Positions 1 to 9,229 are shown, counted from the stretch's first letter. The stretch is 64,000 bases of DNA from Parasedimentitalea denitrificans (GCF_011813015.1 NZ_QHLQ01000002.1:330165-394164), one strand, 5' to 3'. Notes: generated by a model not told the origin, from the letters alone. Numbers and translations are program-made.

Positions 1-1100
1 CCCGCTTGGGCCCCACGCAGGGCAAAGATCTTCTCTTCTGCGTCTCGCTCACGCAGCGGCACACCTGTGGCGGCCTGCAAGGGAACAGTAGCGGCCAGCC
101 ATGCGCAGAACTCTGTCAGCGCAATGCCATCTTGGACATGGCAGGCACGTAGCCCTTCCAGCTCGGTCGCGTTCTTTTGGGCCTTCGCCAAAGTCAACGA
201 ACTGGTTTCGTTGATCTCGACTGCCTGAACATCAGCAAGCGCAAGGCGCACCGCCATGGGTGAGAACCCCGGATCTAGTAGAACAGTTTTGCCAGCACCA
301 ACTTTTTCATGGATCGCCTTCTGAAAATCCCCTTGCGGCAGCACCGCAACGTTTTCAGGAAGAGCATCAAGGATCAGATCATCAAATTTCGACTGATCGA
401 CAAACCAGAACACCTGCCCTGATTGTTCCGCAATCAAAAAGGAATGCGGAACCGGAGTATAAGACACGTCCTGACCACGCACATTCATAAGCCAAGCGAT
501 GTTATCCGGCTGGGTTTCAACAAAGAAATCCGCACCAGCCTGCACCATGTGATCGTTTAAGTCTGCCAGCTTGTCGGCGCTGCTTTTTCCGGCAAATTGC
601 AGCGGAAAGGAAGAGATACGCCCCTTTGGTGGTGTCGGTTGATCCTGCCAAATTACGTCCACCGGATTGCTTTGAAGCGGTACGAAATCTGCCCCGACGC
701 TCGCGCAACTTTGGTGAAAACGGTCATGCCATGTGGTTGGCAGGTGCATCGGGTCGAACCCTACGCACCAATCTGATAACGCGTTGTTCGCCAACCAGCT
801 TTCAGGTGGCGCATCGTGCAAGTGCCAATGTGTGAACAGCTCACCTGGACATTCATTCGCTACCTGCACAGTATAGCGCCCGTCGACAAATACAGCGACA
901 GTTTCATGCGTGACGATGGCCATGCCGGCAGATCCGGAGAATCCGGTGATGAACTTCAACCGCTCATCGTGCGGCGCAACATATTCACCCAAATGGGCAT
1001 CAAAACGCGGAACAACAAAGGCATCTAGGTCACGTCTGACCATCTCTGCGCGCAGGTCGGCAATATGCTGAACAACTGTAGGTATATAAGGATCAAGCAT
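1..1100 (-). CDS. Xaa-Pro aminopeptidase-like M24B peptidase (3' part outside window)
   Basis: An open frame of 366 codons runs from an ATG at 1100 off the left edge of the window. The start MLDPYIPTVVQHIADLRAEM and segments such as FITGFSGSAG, VFVDGRYTVQ and DNIAWLMNVRG are typical of the creatinase-like N-terminal domain of M24B Xaa-Pro aminopeptidases, which remove an N-terminal residue before proline. The catalytic pita-bread domain with its metal ligands lies mostly beyond the edge, so activity cannot be judged. The start overlaps the end of the upstream ABC ATPase gene by 8 bp (ATGCTTGA), so the two are probably translationally coupled. The context suggests a cytoplasmic peptidase that trims peptides imported by the adjacent transporter. 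Confidence 0.85.
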   Translation of the reverse strand, partial: MLDPYIPTVVQHIADLRAEMVRRDLDAFVVPRFDAHLGEYVAPHDERLKFITGFSGSAGMAIVTHETVAVFVDGRYTVQVANECPGELFTHWHLHDAPPESWLANNALSDWCVGFDPMHLPTTWHDRFHQSCASVGADFVPLQSNPVDVIWQDQPTPPKGRISSFPLQFAGKSSADKLADLNDHMVQAGADFFVETQPDNIAWLMNVRGQDVSYTPVPHSFLIAEQSGQVFWFVDQSKFDDLILDALPENVAVLPQGDFQKAIHEKVGAGKTVLLDPGFSPMAVRLALADVQAVEINETSSLTLAKAQKNATELEGLRACHVQDGIALTEFCAWLAATVPLQAATGVPLRERDAEEKIFALRGAQA

Positions 1101-2091
1101 GTTTACTGATTTCTTCAGCATGATGGCAGGCGACTTCTCCACGGCCTGACAGCGCACGCAGCCCCGGTACTTTGGCTTTACAAAGTTCGGTCACATGGCG
1201 ACAGCGTACATGAAATGGACAGCCAGGCGGCACGTTCAATGGTGACGGCAACTCGCCTTGCAGTCGGATTGCATCCCCCTTGTCATCAGGATCAAGCGAG
1301 GGCGCAGCACTAAGCAGAGCCTGCGAATAGGGGTGCGAAGGATTGGAGAATAACGTCTCACTGTCGCCCACTTCGACGATCCGGCCCAAATAGATAACGG
1401 CGACTCGGTTTGACACATGGCGGACCAGTCGCAGATCATGGGCAACAAATAGGATTGTTAGGTTCAGCTGATCCTGTAGTTCCAGCAGCAGATTAACCAC
1501 CTGCGCCTGCACTGACACATCAAGTGCCGAGACAAGCTCATCAGCAATCAGAACCTCGGGCTCAACCGCTAGTGCCCGCGCAATTGCGATACGCTGGCGC
1601 TGACCGCCCGAAAACTCGTGCGGTAGTTTGCCTGCCGCATCCTGCGGCAATCGAACAAGGTCTAACAGTTCAGCAACACGAGATGGGATCTCAGCCTCGG
1701 GGCGCATGTTGTGCACACTCAGCGCCTCGGACAGAATCTGGCCGGTTGTCATACGCGGATTGAGGGAGGAATACGGGTCCTGAAACATCATCTGAACCCG
1801 GCGATTATAGCTACGGTCAGCTTTTGCATCAGCGGCAAAGATATCTTGGCCGTCAAAGTGAATAGAGCCGTTCTGTGGTTCGTACAAACGCACGATGCAG
1901 CGGGCCAAAGTGGATTTACCGCAACCGGATTCGCCAACAACGCCCAGCGTTTCGCCCTTGTGCAACTGAAGGCTAACACCGTTCAGCGCTCTGACCACCC
2001 TCCCCGGCCGCTTCTTCACAAAATCGACTAGAGACCGGGAAACCGGAAACTCCAGTTCGATGTCTTTGATGTCCATCACAGTCTGTGTCAT
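1093..2091 (-). CDS. Peptide ABC transporter ATP-binding protein, OppF/DppF type
   Basis: This 332-aa cytoplasmic ATPase would energise import by the adjacent peptide transporter. It shows Walker A (GESGCGKST), the signature FSGGQRQR, a Walker B region VLIADELVSALD and the C-terminal oligopeptide-transporter extension with PGCPFHVRCRH. The Walker B box has Asp-Glu-Leu-Val where most OppF proteins have Asp-Glu-Pro-Val; the catalytic Glu is kept. Its ATG overlaps the stop of the upstream OppD-type gene (ATGA), and its end overlaps the M24 peptidase start. The exact peptide substrate cannot be read from the sequence. Confidence 0.93.
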   Translation of the reverse strand: MTQTVMDIKDIELEFPVSRSLVDFVKKRPGRVVRALNGVSLQLHKGETLGVVGESGCGKSTLARCIVRLYEPQNGSIHFDGQDIFAADAKADRSYNRRVQMMFQDPYSSLNPRMTTGQILSEALSVHNMRPEAEIPSRVAELLDLVRLPQDAAGKLPHEFSGGQRQRIAIARALAVEPEVLIADELVSALDVSVQAQVVNLLLELQDQLNLTILFVAHDLRLVRHVSNRVAVIYLGRIVEVGDSETLFSNPSHPYSQALLSAAPSLDPDDKGDAIRLQGELPSPLNVPPGCPFHVRCRHVTELCKAKVPGLRALSGRGEVACHHAEEISKHA

Positions 2092-3080
2092 GCGGCTGCT
2101 CCCTGCGCATCGGTGACTGGGTTAAAACAAGCAACAGACCGGCCCTGCGCGATGCTTTCAAGCGGTGGGCGCGTTGCCATGCAGCTATCCGTCCGGCTTT
2201 GGCAGCGTGGAGCAAAAGCGCACCCCTGTGGCAATGCCTCAAGGCTGGGTGGCGTTCCGGGCACCGTATACAGCTGGCTACGTGGTGGAACATTCTGTGG
2301 CACTGACCGCATCAGGCCAACAGTGTAAGGATGACGGGGCGCACGCAAAACCTGGCGCACATCGCCCTGCTCTACGATACGGCCGGCATACATAACGGCA
2401 GCTTTGTTACAGGTCTGCGCGACAACGCCCAGATCGTGAGTGACAAGGATCACCCCCATCGATAGCTCATCCGCAAGTGACAGGATCAGATCAAGGATCT
2501 GCGCCTGAATGGTTACATCCAGTGCGGTGGTCGGCTCATCCGCCAAAAGAAGTTTTGGATTAGCGGCCAGCGCAATGGCGATCATCACCCGCTGGCGCAT
2601 GCCACCGGAAAACTGGTGCGGGTATTCTTCCAACCGCGAGGCGGCAGCGGGAATGCCGACATGGTCTAGCATCTCAATAGCACGGTCCCGACGCGCAGCC
2701 CGATTCAGATCCGTATGGGCCTTCAGCGTTTCGGTCAGTTGCATGCCGACCGTCAACAGCGGGTTGAGCGACGTCATCGGCTCCTGAAAAATCATCGCAA
2801 TGTCGCGGCCTCGGATATGGCGCAGTTTGCGTTCCGGCATCTGAGCAATATCCTGCCCCATCCATTTAACACTGCCAGTTACATCGCCATAACGACGCGA
2901 CAGCCCTAGGATTGAACGCAGGGTCACACTCTTGCCGGACCCGCTTTCGCCCACAAGGCCAAGCACTTCGCCCTTGCCGACATTAAAGCTCACATCGCGG
3001 ACCGCGGGCAGTGCAACACCGCCACGGGTGAACGTCGTGCAGAGGTTTTCGACCTCTAGAATTGGTTGAGTATCACTCAT
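2088..3080 (-). CDS. Peptide ABC transporter ATP-binding protein, OppD/DppD type
   Basis: This is the second ATPase of the importer, 330 aa from the chosen start MSDTQPILEVENL. A longer frame is open to 3131, but the ATG at 3080 has a good ribosome site (GAGGAACG) just upstream and lies after the end of the permease gene at 3091. Motifs are Walker A GESGSGKSV, signature FSGGMRQR, Walker B LLLADEPTTALD and the C-terminal CAFAPRCQ segment of the oligo_HPY extension. It pairs with the OppF-type gene, which it overlaps by 4 bp. Confidence 0.93.
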   Translation of the reverse strand: MSDTQPILEVENLCTTFTRGGVALPAVRDVSFNVGKGEVLGLVGESGSGKSVTLRSILGLSRRYGDVTGSVKWMGQDIAQMPERKLRHIRGRDIAMIFQEPMTSLNPLLTVGMQLTETLKAHTDLNRAARRDRAIEMLDHVGIPAAASRLEEYPHQFSGGMRQRVMIAIALAANPKLLLADEPTTALDVTIQAQILDLILSLADELSMGVILVTHDLGVVAQTCNKAAVMYAGRIVEQGDVRQVLRAPRHPYTVGLMRSVPQNVPPRSQLYTVPGTPPSLEALPQGCAFAPRCQSRTDSCMATRPPLESIAQGRSVACFNPVTDAQGAAA

Positions 3081-3090
3081 ATTTCGTTCC

Positions 3091-3957
3091 TCATCCACGG
3101 GGGCGCAGCAGGTCTGCCAGGCCATCGCCAAGCAAGGAAAAGCCGAGACCGGTCAGGACAATAGCGATGCCGGGCATCAGGCTGAGCCACCAAGCGGTGG
3201 TAATGAAGTTGCGGCCTTCGGCGATCAACACGCCCCACTCGGCCTGCGGCGGCTGTGCGCCAAGACCCAGATACCCCAGCGACGAACCAAGTAGGATCGC
3301 CAGCGCCATATCGGTCATCCAATAGACAATCACCGGTGTGATCGCGTTGGGCAGCAGGTGGCGGAAAATGATGCGCCGGTCAGAGTATCCCATCACAACG
3401 CCTGCGCTGGCATAGTCATTGCCCATTTGGGCAATCACTTCTGCCCGCATCAAGCGTGCGTAATACACCCAGCCAACCAGCGTGATCGCGATGTACATGT
3501 TGATCAGACCGGGCCCAAGCACAGCGACAACAGCGATCACCAGCACCAAAAATGGGAAGGTGATGACCGCATCGACTACCCGGCCGAAAATCATATCAGC
3601 AAAACCACGGTAATATCCGACTAATGCGCCGACGATTACGCCGATGGTCATCGCGAACACAGTGGCCAGAATTGCCATCTGCATGTTCACCTTATAGGCA
3701 AAAATCACCCGGCTCAGACTGTCCCGGCCCAGCATATCGGTGCCAAAGGGGTGGGCCCAGCTTGGCGGCTGCTTTACTGCGACATAATCGATCAGGTTGG
3801 GATCATAGGGCGCGAACACGCCCGGCATCAGCGCCAGCATGGCTGACACTCCAATGATAAACGCTCCGATCAGGAAACCGGGTTTGCGCAAGGCCAGTTG
3901 CAGGCGGGTTTTCTGTGGGATCGTGGCTTCAGCGGAAAGTGCGGTGATATCGGTCAT
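3091..3957 (-). CDS. Peptide ABC transporter permease, OppC/DppC type
   Basis: This 288-aa inner-membrane protein is hydrophobic with about six predicted membrane spans. It carries the OppC-type N-terminal segment (PGVFAPYDPN) and, in the middle, FGTDMLGRDSLSRVI, a hallmark of DppC/OppC permeases. The EAA-like loop VMGYSDRRIIFRHLLPNA contacts the ATPase. The start codon overlaps the stop of the OppB-type gene (ATGA) and the end lies 11 bp before the OppD-type gene. Confidence 0.93.
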   Translation of the reverse strand: MTDITALSAEATIPQKTRLQLALRKPGFLIGAFIIGVSAMLALMPGVFAPYDPNLIDYVAVKQPPSWAHPFGTDMLGRDSLSRVIFAYKVNMQMAILATVFAMTIGVIVGALVGYYRGFADMIFGRVVDAVITFPFLVLVIAVVAVLGPGLINMYIAITLVGWVYYARLMRAEVIAQMGNDYASAGVVMGYSDRRIIFRHLLPNAITPVIVYWMTDMALAILLGSSLGYLGLGAQPPQAEWGVLIAEGRNFITTAWWLSLMPGIAIVLTGLGFSLLGDGLADLLRPRG

Positions 3958-4895
3958 GTCAGGCGCATCCGAGGATCAAGAGTGCTTTGGAAAAGATCAG
4001 TCAGCAGGAATACCACCGAGACCAGAACCGCGAAGGTCAGTGTTAGGCCTTGGATCAGCGGATAGTCACGGGCGAAAATCGCCTCTAGCATAAGCCGTCC
4101 GACGCCAGGCACCGCAAACACGGTTTCAGTGACCAGTGTGCCGCTCATCAGGTTGCCAATCGACAAGCCCAACAGAGTAACGGTGGATATCAGTGCGTTG
4201 CGCAGGACATGCCGCCCCAGCACCAGCCGGTCAGGCAAGCCTTTGGCGCGGGCAAACTGAACGTATTCAGCATCCAGAACCTCGATGATCGCAGAGCGCA
4301 GATTGCGCATAATGATCGCGGATGTATAGAGCGCAACGGTGACCGACGGCAGGAACATGTGATGCAACCGTTCAACAAAGGTATCGCCATATCCGCCGAC
4401 CGGGAACCAGCGCAGCTGCGCCGCGAGAAAGGTCAATAGAATCAGGCCAATATAGAAAACCGGCATCGATAGACCGACCTGGAAAACAGTGCGGATCACC
4501 GCATCGGGCCATTTGTTGCGGTTCAACGCTGCCACAAAGGCAAGCGGACCGGCAATCAACAGCGACAGCGTCACGGCATAAAGTGTCAGAAAGATTGTGG
4601 TGGGCAGTCGATCAAAGATCACGTCGATCACTGGGGCCCGCAATAGGATTGAACGGCCCAGATCACCTTGCAGGGTATTGGTCACAAACAACCAGAATTG
4701 CACCAACATCGGCTGGTTCAGGCCCAAACGTTCGCGGATCGCTTCCAGATCGGCATCAGAGGCTCGGTCACCTGCGATCGCAATCGCTGGATCCCCGGGC
4801 AAGAAACGCACCAGAAGGAAAATGATGATCATGACCAGAAAGAAGGTCGGGATCATCAGCAGCAATCGTTTGAGTATGTATTGGATGCTGGCCAT
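3954..4895 (-). CDS. Peptide ABC transporter permease, OppB/DppB type
   Basis: This 313-aa permease has the classic OppB start (IQYILKRLLLMIPTFFLVM), the segment LPGDPAIAIAGDRASDADLEA and the EAA loop RAKGLPDRLVLGRHVLRNA. About six membrane spans are expected. The ATG at 4895 follows a strong ribosome site, GGAGG. The gene lies just downstream of the solute-binding protein gene, separated from it by an intra-operon hairpin terminator at 4908-4945. Confidence 0.93.
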   Translation of the reverse strand: MASIQYILKRLLLMIPTFFLVMIIIFLLVRFLPGDPAIAIAGDRASDADLEAIRERLGLNQPMLVQFWLFVTNTLQGDLGRSILLRAPVIDVIFDRLPTTIFLTLYAVTLSLLIAGPLAFVAALNRNKWPDAVIRTVFQVGLSMPVFYIGLILLTFLAAQLRWFPVGGYGDTFVERLHHMFLPSVTVALYTSAIIMRNLRSAIIEVLDAEYVQFARAKGLPDRLVLGRHVLRNALISTVTLLGLSIGNLMSGTLVTETVFAVPGVGRLMLEAIFARDYPLIQGLTLTFAVLVSVVFLLTDLFQSTLDPRMRLT

Positions 4896-4907
4896 CCTTG
4901 CCTCCGT

Positions 4908-4945
4908 AAAAAAGTGGCGCCGCCGACGTAGAGGGTCGGCGGCGC
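4908..4945 (-). terminator. Intra-operon rho-independent terminator after the binding-protein gene
   Basis: On the minus strand a perfect 11-bp stem (GCGCCGCCGAC pairing with GTCGGCGGCGC, arms 4917-4927 and 4935-4945) with a 7-nt loop is followed within a few bases by a run of Ts. It lies between the abundant binding protein and the permease genes. It probably lets only part of the transcripts read through, setting a high binding-protein to permease ratio. Confidence 0.85.
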
Positions 4946-4958
4946 GGGATCGCTGCGT

Positions 4959-6545
4959 TTAGCGGCTAACTGTTGCTTCTTCGAAGATGTTGTTGCCCAA
5001 TGGAGTTTGGACATAACCTTCAACGGCAGTGGAGACTGCCACGGCAAATGGTGTTTCGTACATGAACAGCAAAGGTGCGGAGTCTGCATAGAGTTTCTGC
5101 ATGGTCTCGTACTGTTGTGCACGTACTTCAGCGTTGATTTCAGTTGCTGAAGCTTCAAACAGGCTGTTGAACTCTGGGTTTTCCCAACCTGTGCCGACTG
5201 CTTTGGCAGTTGGTGTGTGTCCCAACCAACCAACGACTTGGCTGGGATCGTTCACATCATTCACCCAACCATAGGTGTGGATATCAAACTCACCCGAACG
5301 GTTCTTAGCACCACGAGTTGGGCCATCGACCTGTTCAACTTCCAACGCGATACCCAACGGGGACCACATCTGCTGCAGAGCGGCAAAGATGGTGCTGTCA
5401 TCGGTTGAGCCAGCCAAGGTGGTGAAGGTGATTTTGGTACCAGGCTCGATGCCAGCTTCAGCGATCAAGGCCTTAGCTTTTTCCATGTTATAGCCATAGA
5501 GAGGGCCCAGATCTGCCGACAATTGTGTCGCAGCGGCCATCAGAGGTGATGTCATCGGCTTACCAGCACCTTGCAGGACCAGACCAATCAATGCTTCCTT
5601 GTTGGTCGCATAGTTGATCGCCTGACGAACGCGTACGTCTGCCAGTGGGTTCGGCGTTCCATCAGCACGGTTTTCCCGTGTGTTGATCGGCGAATAGATG
5701 ATCCGTGTTGAAGGATACAGATTCATGTTGATCGATGGATCAGCTTGCAGTTCTGCGACCCGCGAAAACGGGATGAACTCAGCAGCGTCAACTTCACCGG
5801 CCTGCAGTTTCAGGATCCGTGTGGCATCGTCTGGGATGATCTGGAATTCAACACCATCAACATAAGGCAAGGCTTTGCCGTCAGCGCCCATTTTCCAGTA
5901 GTTCGGGTTTGCCGAGAAGCTCATGGAAGAGCCATGCTCAAAACCAGAAAGGAAGAACGGACCTGAGCCGACACCAGCGCCACCTGCAGCGAAGATTGCA
6001 GCGGATTTTTCCTGATCAGTCGCGCCTTCTGCGGCGTCAAAAACAGACTTGGAAACGATCGCAGTGTTGAACGTGGCCAGCATCGACAGAATTGTAGGAT
6101 CAGGCGAGTTCAGCGAGATTGTGACAGTACGGCCATCTGCTGTGATTTCTTTGATCGAACCCAGCAGACCTGCCCAAGGGCTAAGATCTGGGTTACGAGC
6201 GCGGTCCAGCGAAAATACAACGTCATCTCCGGTTAGCGGCGCGCCGTCTGAGAATTTCAGCCCCTCTTGCAGGGTCAGCGATACGGATAGGCCGTCATCA
6301 GACATCTCATGGCTTTCCGCCAGGCCTGAAACAACGGAATTTCCGTCAGGGCTAGAACGCAGCAGTGTGTCGAACAGGCTGCCAACCATCCAGATATCTG
6401 GGTTGCGGTCAGCATAGATCGGATCGATCAGCTTTGAACCATCATAGCGAGCGAAATTCAAAACTCCGCCGCGATCCTGTGCCATCGCTGGCATCGCAAA
6501 TGCCGTTGCTGCAGCAACGGCCGCCGCTATTAACTTGCCTCTCAT
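4959..6545 (-). CDS. Periplasmic peptide-binding protein, SBP family 5
   Basis: This protein of 528 aa has a clear Sec signal peptide (MRGKLIAAAVAAATAFAMPAMA, then QDRGGVLN). The chosen start at 6545 follows GGGAGGAC; a longer frame to 6626 lacks a credible ribosome site. The body has the layout of DppA/OppA-type binding proteins: a DGLSVSLTLQEGLKFSDG motif (SBP_bac_5), then the VRQAINYATNKEAL region. It would capture peptides, or a related solute such as opine or glutathione, in the periplasm for the downstream permease and ATPase genes. The XRE-cupin regulator upstream and the twin dyads at 6598-6632 suggest substrate-responsive control. Confidence 0.92.
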   Translation of the reverse strand: MRGKLIAAAVAAATAFAMPAMAQDRGGVLNFARYDGSKLIDPIYADRNPDIWMVGSLFDTLLRSSPDGNSVVSGLAESHEMSDDGLSVSLTLQEGLKFSDGAPLTGDDVVFSLDRARNPDLSPWAGLLGSIKEITADGRTVTISLNSPDPTILSMLATFNTAIVSKSVFDAAEGATDQEKSAAIFAAGGAGVGSGPFFLSGFEHGSSMSFSANPNYWKMGADGKALPYVDGVEFQIIPDDATRILKLQAGEVDAAEFIPFSRVAELQADPSINMNLYPSTRIIYSPINTRENRADGTPNPLADVRVRQAINYATNKEALIGLVLQGAGKPMTSPLMAAATQLSADLGPLYGYNMEKAKALIAEAGIEPGTKITFTTLAGSTDDSTIFAALQQMWSPLGIALEVEQVDGPTRGAKNRSGEFDIHTYGWVNDVNDPSQVVGWLGHTPTAKAVGTGWENPEFNSLFEASATEINAEVRAQQYETMQKLYADSAPLLFMYETPFAVAVSTAVEGYVQTPLGNNIFEEATVSR

Positions 6546-6597
6546 AGTCGTGTCCTCCCAAGACGATTGACTGTAAAATGAAGTATAAGATATTTTC

Positions 6598-6632
6598 TTA
6601 GTCTGACTATAATTTCTTTTAGTCAACTAAAA
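6598..6632. promoter_or_regulatory. Tandem dyad operators upstream of the peptide importer
   Basis: Two related palindromes lie 53-87 bp upstream of the binding-protein start: TAGTCTGACTA at 6599-6609 and TTTTAGTCAACTAAAA at 6617-6632. Both contain TAGTC/A-ACTA half-sites and their centres are about 20 bp apart, two helical turns. This is the pattern expected for a dimeric HTH regulator, and the adjacent XRE-cupin gene is the obvious candidate. The rest of the 304-bp spacer (6546-6849) shows no gene. Confidence 0.6.
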
Positions 6633-6849
6633 ATCACAAATCGCCCCCTTTCCCACTGTTGGTTCTGATTTTTTTAACGAGCATTTTCATGCCATTAGAC
6701 CACTGTCACATCGGCTACATGCGAAACTGTCCAGCTCCAGGCATTGCGGCACAGCAAGCCGAAACCCTCGCCGGTTCACGGGGCTTCAACGATGCGGTCG
6801 CCGCAATCGACCGACTACTGCGAATCGATCTCTATGGAATCAGTTCAAA

Positions 6850-7452
6850 TCAGCTACCGCTGTTGGCTTCACTAATAGGCGATGTACTCACCCAAAGCTC
6901 GACCGCTTCGGTTTCGCTAGTCACTTTCGAGAAGTGCGTTTTGGTGGTATCATGATGCACGGTATCGCCTGGCGACATGATAAACACATCGTCATTCAGA
7001 TGGTATTCCAACTGGCCGGACAACAGGTAACAAAACACCTCTCCGGTGTGCTGCATTTTCTCAGAAACATGCCCAGGTGGTCGGTGAATGATAATCGAAT
7101 ATAACAACGATCCAGCAAACCCCGGCCCCAGTTTTTCATACATTCGACCCGCGGTTCCCAGAGAATAAACTTGGCGTTTTTCCTTAGGAATGTACTCGCT
7201 TAACTCTTCCGGCACGCTCAGCAGCTGCTCGATACTCGTCTGCAGACACGAGGCAATGCTCATTAGCGACGATAGCGATGGCGAACTAAGGCCGCGCTCA
7301 ACTTGCGAAATGAACCCGGTGGTCAGACCCGCTTCACTTGCGACGTCGTCCAGCGTCTTTTTCAGCGCCTTTCTGCGATAACGGATGGCGTTTCCCAGTT
7401 GAGTGGGTTGCGCACTCTTGCCGCGCTTACGCCGTTTATTTGATCCGTCCAT
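6850..7452 (-). CDS. XRE-family transcriptional regulator with cupin sensor domain
   Basis: This 200-aa protein has an N-terminal XRE helix-turn-helix at about residues 20-75 (GNAIRYRRKALKKTLDDVASEAGLTTG then FISQVERGLSSPSL). A C-terminal cupin-2 domain follows, with HTGEVFCYLLSGQLEYHL and PGDTVHHD. Such proteins usually bind a small ligand in the cupin and regulate the neighbouring transport or catabolic operon. The start is the ATG at 7452 with AAGGG upstream; a TTG one codon earlier is less likely. It is co-oriented with the peptide importer and 304 bp upstream of it. Confidence 0.9.
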   Translation of the reverse strand: MDGSNKRRKRGKSAQPTQLGNAIRYRRKALKKTLDDVASEAGLTTGFISQVERGLSSPSLSSLMSIASCLQTSIEQLLSVPEELSEYIPKEKRQVYSLGTAGRMYEKLGPGFAGSLLYSIIIHRPPGHVSEKMQHTGEVFCYLLSGQLEYHLNDDVFIMSPGDTVHHDTTKTHFSKVTSETEAVELWVSTSPISEANSGS

Positions 7453-7881
7453 CAATCTACCCTTTGTACTTCAGTTTGATGATACACTGACTTTAAAACA
7501 CGGCCATTCGGACGGCGTGTCAAACTTAGTCGCTGCGTTCTTCCGCCGTTTGGACACCGTTTTTACAGCTTTTACCACAGTATTTAGTTGTTTTGATGCT
7601 TTAAAAAAGCACTTTCCTGAATGGGGATGCTCTCTCAGCCCCACGCGAGGGAAACACGACCGCTCAACACAACCTTGAATGGAGGTGCGTTCTTTTAACG
7701 CACGGCTTTGAATTTTTGATCAGGAACACGCCGTGCCGAAAAAACAAACCGAGTCCTCGCAAGACCTAACCAGGAGCCAGTAGTGCGCAGGTCCAATTTA
7801 TTTTTTTCGATCAAAATCCAAAAGAAAACGCAGGCAAGCTTATTCTCCAATTTTCTATGAAACAGGTTGTGTCTCAGTTAA
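7453..7881. other. Intergenic spacer with one hairpin
   Basis: No credible gene is visible here. A perfect 7-bp stem with a 5-nt loop (GTGCGTT, CTTTT, AACGCAC at 7685-7703) is followed on the plus strand by a T-rich stretch. It could act as a terminator, but no plus-strand gene precedes it. Confidence 0.4.
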
Positions 7882-7918
7882 GCGGACGTTGTGTATTGGT
7901 AATACCATGGCCTTCCAA
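7882..7918 (+). pseudogene. 5' half of tRNA-Gly(TCC), attachment-site scar (copy A)
   Basis: These 37 nt match the 5' half of a tRNA-Gly(UCC) gene: acceptor GCGGACG, a D-arm containing ATTGGTAATACC, then the anticodon region CCTTCCAA. The match stops right after the TCC anticodon, and the following sequence leads into a broken tyrosine recombinase gene. Copy C (33909-33945) has the same 37-nt length and is closer to canonical (ACCTCAGCCTTCCAA). This fits a site-specific integration scar at the tRNA anticodon loop. Confidence 0.65.
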
Positions 7919-8048
7919 ACAAAGCTGCTAAGTTTCGCGACGTATCACTGAGCTGCTTAGCCTTATTTTTATTGATTTTTGCATCGCATTTGGTTGCATT
8001 GTGTACCACCAAATTGCGTACCATTACCTACAAGAAGCCGACAAAGAT

Positions 8049-8844
8049 TTGCTTAAGCTCACAGAGACATTTGCCAGGAATTTCCTCATGCCAAATCCAG
8101 TACGGACAAATACTGGGATGCCGAAGTTAAAGGCTTGGTGCTCTTCGTGGGGAAGCGGTCCAAGACCTGGTACTTCCAGAAAGATGTTGGCGGCCGGACC
8201 AAGCGCATTTTGATCGGCCGGTTCCCGATCATCTCGGCGCAAGCTGCTCGGCACTCTACAAACATGCACGCCGGACCAACGATCTGGCCGAGTGCCCTAC
8301 GATGGCTATCGAGTGGTTTGAAGAAACACCGGATGGCCGGATCATTGGCGACTTGAAGGAGTGGCGGCAAACAATCGACGATCTGAGCAACCCAATTCAT
8401 CGCGTATTTTTTGAACTTCTCCTGTTTACAGGTCTTAGAAAAACCGAGGCACTTACTCTTCAATGGAAACAAGTCCAGGAAGATCGGATCCACTTGCCGA
8501 TGACAAAGAACGGCCGGAGTTTTGATCTGCCTATCCTGCAGGTACACCATGAGATCCTGGCACCGCTGCGCCCTCTCAGCCGTCAATGGGTATTTCCGTC
8601 TCCAAAGTCGGTGGCAGGGCACATCACGAAGCCGGAAAGGCTTAAATTCAACCCGCACATGCATCGCAGGACATTTGCGACGGTCGCCATGGAAGCTGGA
8701 GTTCTGGAAGAGGTCGTCGGTCGGTTGCTGAACCATACGCCACTGTCGATAACCGGGCAGAGATATACTCGGCCATCTTTGGATGCGCTTCGGCCCTCCA
8801 TTGAAATCGCATGCAAGGAAATATCGGATCGTATCGAAAACTAA
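8049..8844 (+). pseudogene. Tyrosine recombinase (integrase) pseudogene, copy A
   Basis: The C-terminal catalytic part is open from about 8302 to 8844 and contains TGLRKTEALTLQW (first Arg), PHMHRRTFAT (His-x-x-Arg), LLNHTPLS (His) and a Tyr in GQRYTRPS. The N-terminal part is broken: the start codon seen in copy C is TTG here, a 1-bp loss near 8085 shifts the frame, and roughly 280 bp covering the core-binding domain are missing near 8253. Copy C has different lesions, and a full protein of about 400 aa can be rebuilt from the two. The gene is almost certainly inactive. Confidence 0.9.
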
Positions 8845-9229
8845 CGCCGTCAGCTGAACAGAACTTCAGACCCTGCGGTTATTGGCTAAGTTTGAGGTCG
8901 ACCCGAGCTCAATATGGACCGCCCTCCCCTGCCCGTGATAGAAAGCTGTGTCAACGTCAAGTTGTCGTTGCAGATGGGCTTTCTTGTTGGTGATGTGACC
9001 TCCGCTCACGGAGTCTGCAGCGGCTTAGCGGGCCTTCCAGACCGCCACAGGGATCAGTGAAACTGAAGCTTCAATCCTGACCGGACTCCATCAGATTGCG
9101 TCCAACCGCAGGTTTGGACGGCCCTGCGCAGCACCTATTTGATGTAAAACGCCAACTCCGGACCTTGTTCAATCCTTGCAGCTTCATCAACTCTGCTCGT
9201 TTCCATCTGGGTTTGTTCAGAATTTGTCC
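8845..9229. other. Spacer between integrase remnant and LysR gene (copy A)
   Basis: This 385-bp stretch is duplicated downstream of the integrase remnant at 35122-35514. Its first part also recurs after the integrase fragment at 20046 in diverged form. No gene or clear regulatory signal is visible. A motif near 8941-8980 (GTGTCAACGTC then a GTTGTCG segment) recurs at 35229 and 40120. Confidence 0.5.

Noticed and set aside
6659..6955. Plus-strand open frame in the gap before the XRE-cupin gene
   Set aside because: No ribosome site or recognisable motif, and it runs into the antisense of the regulator gene.
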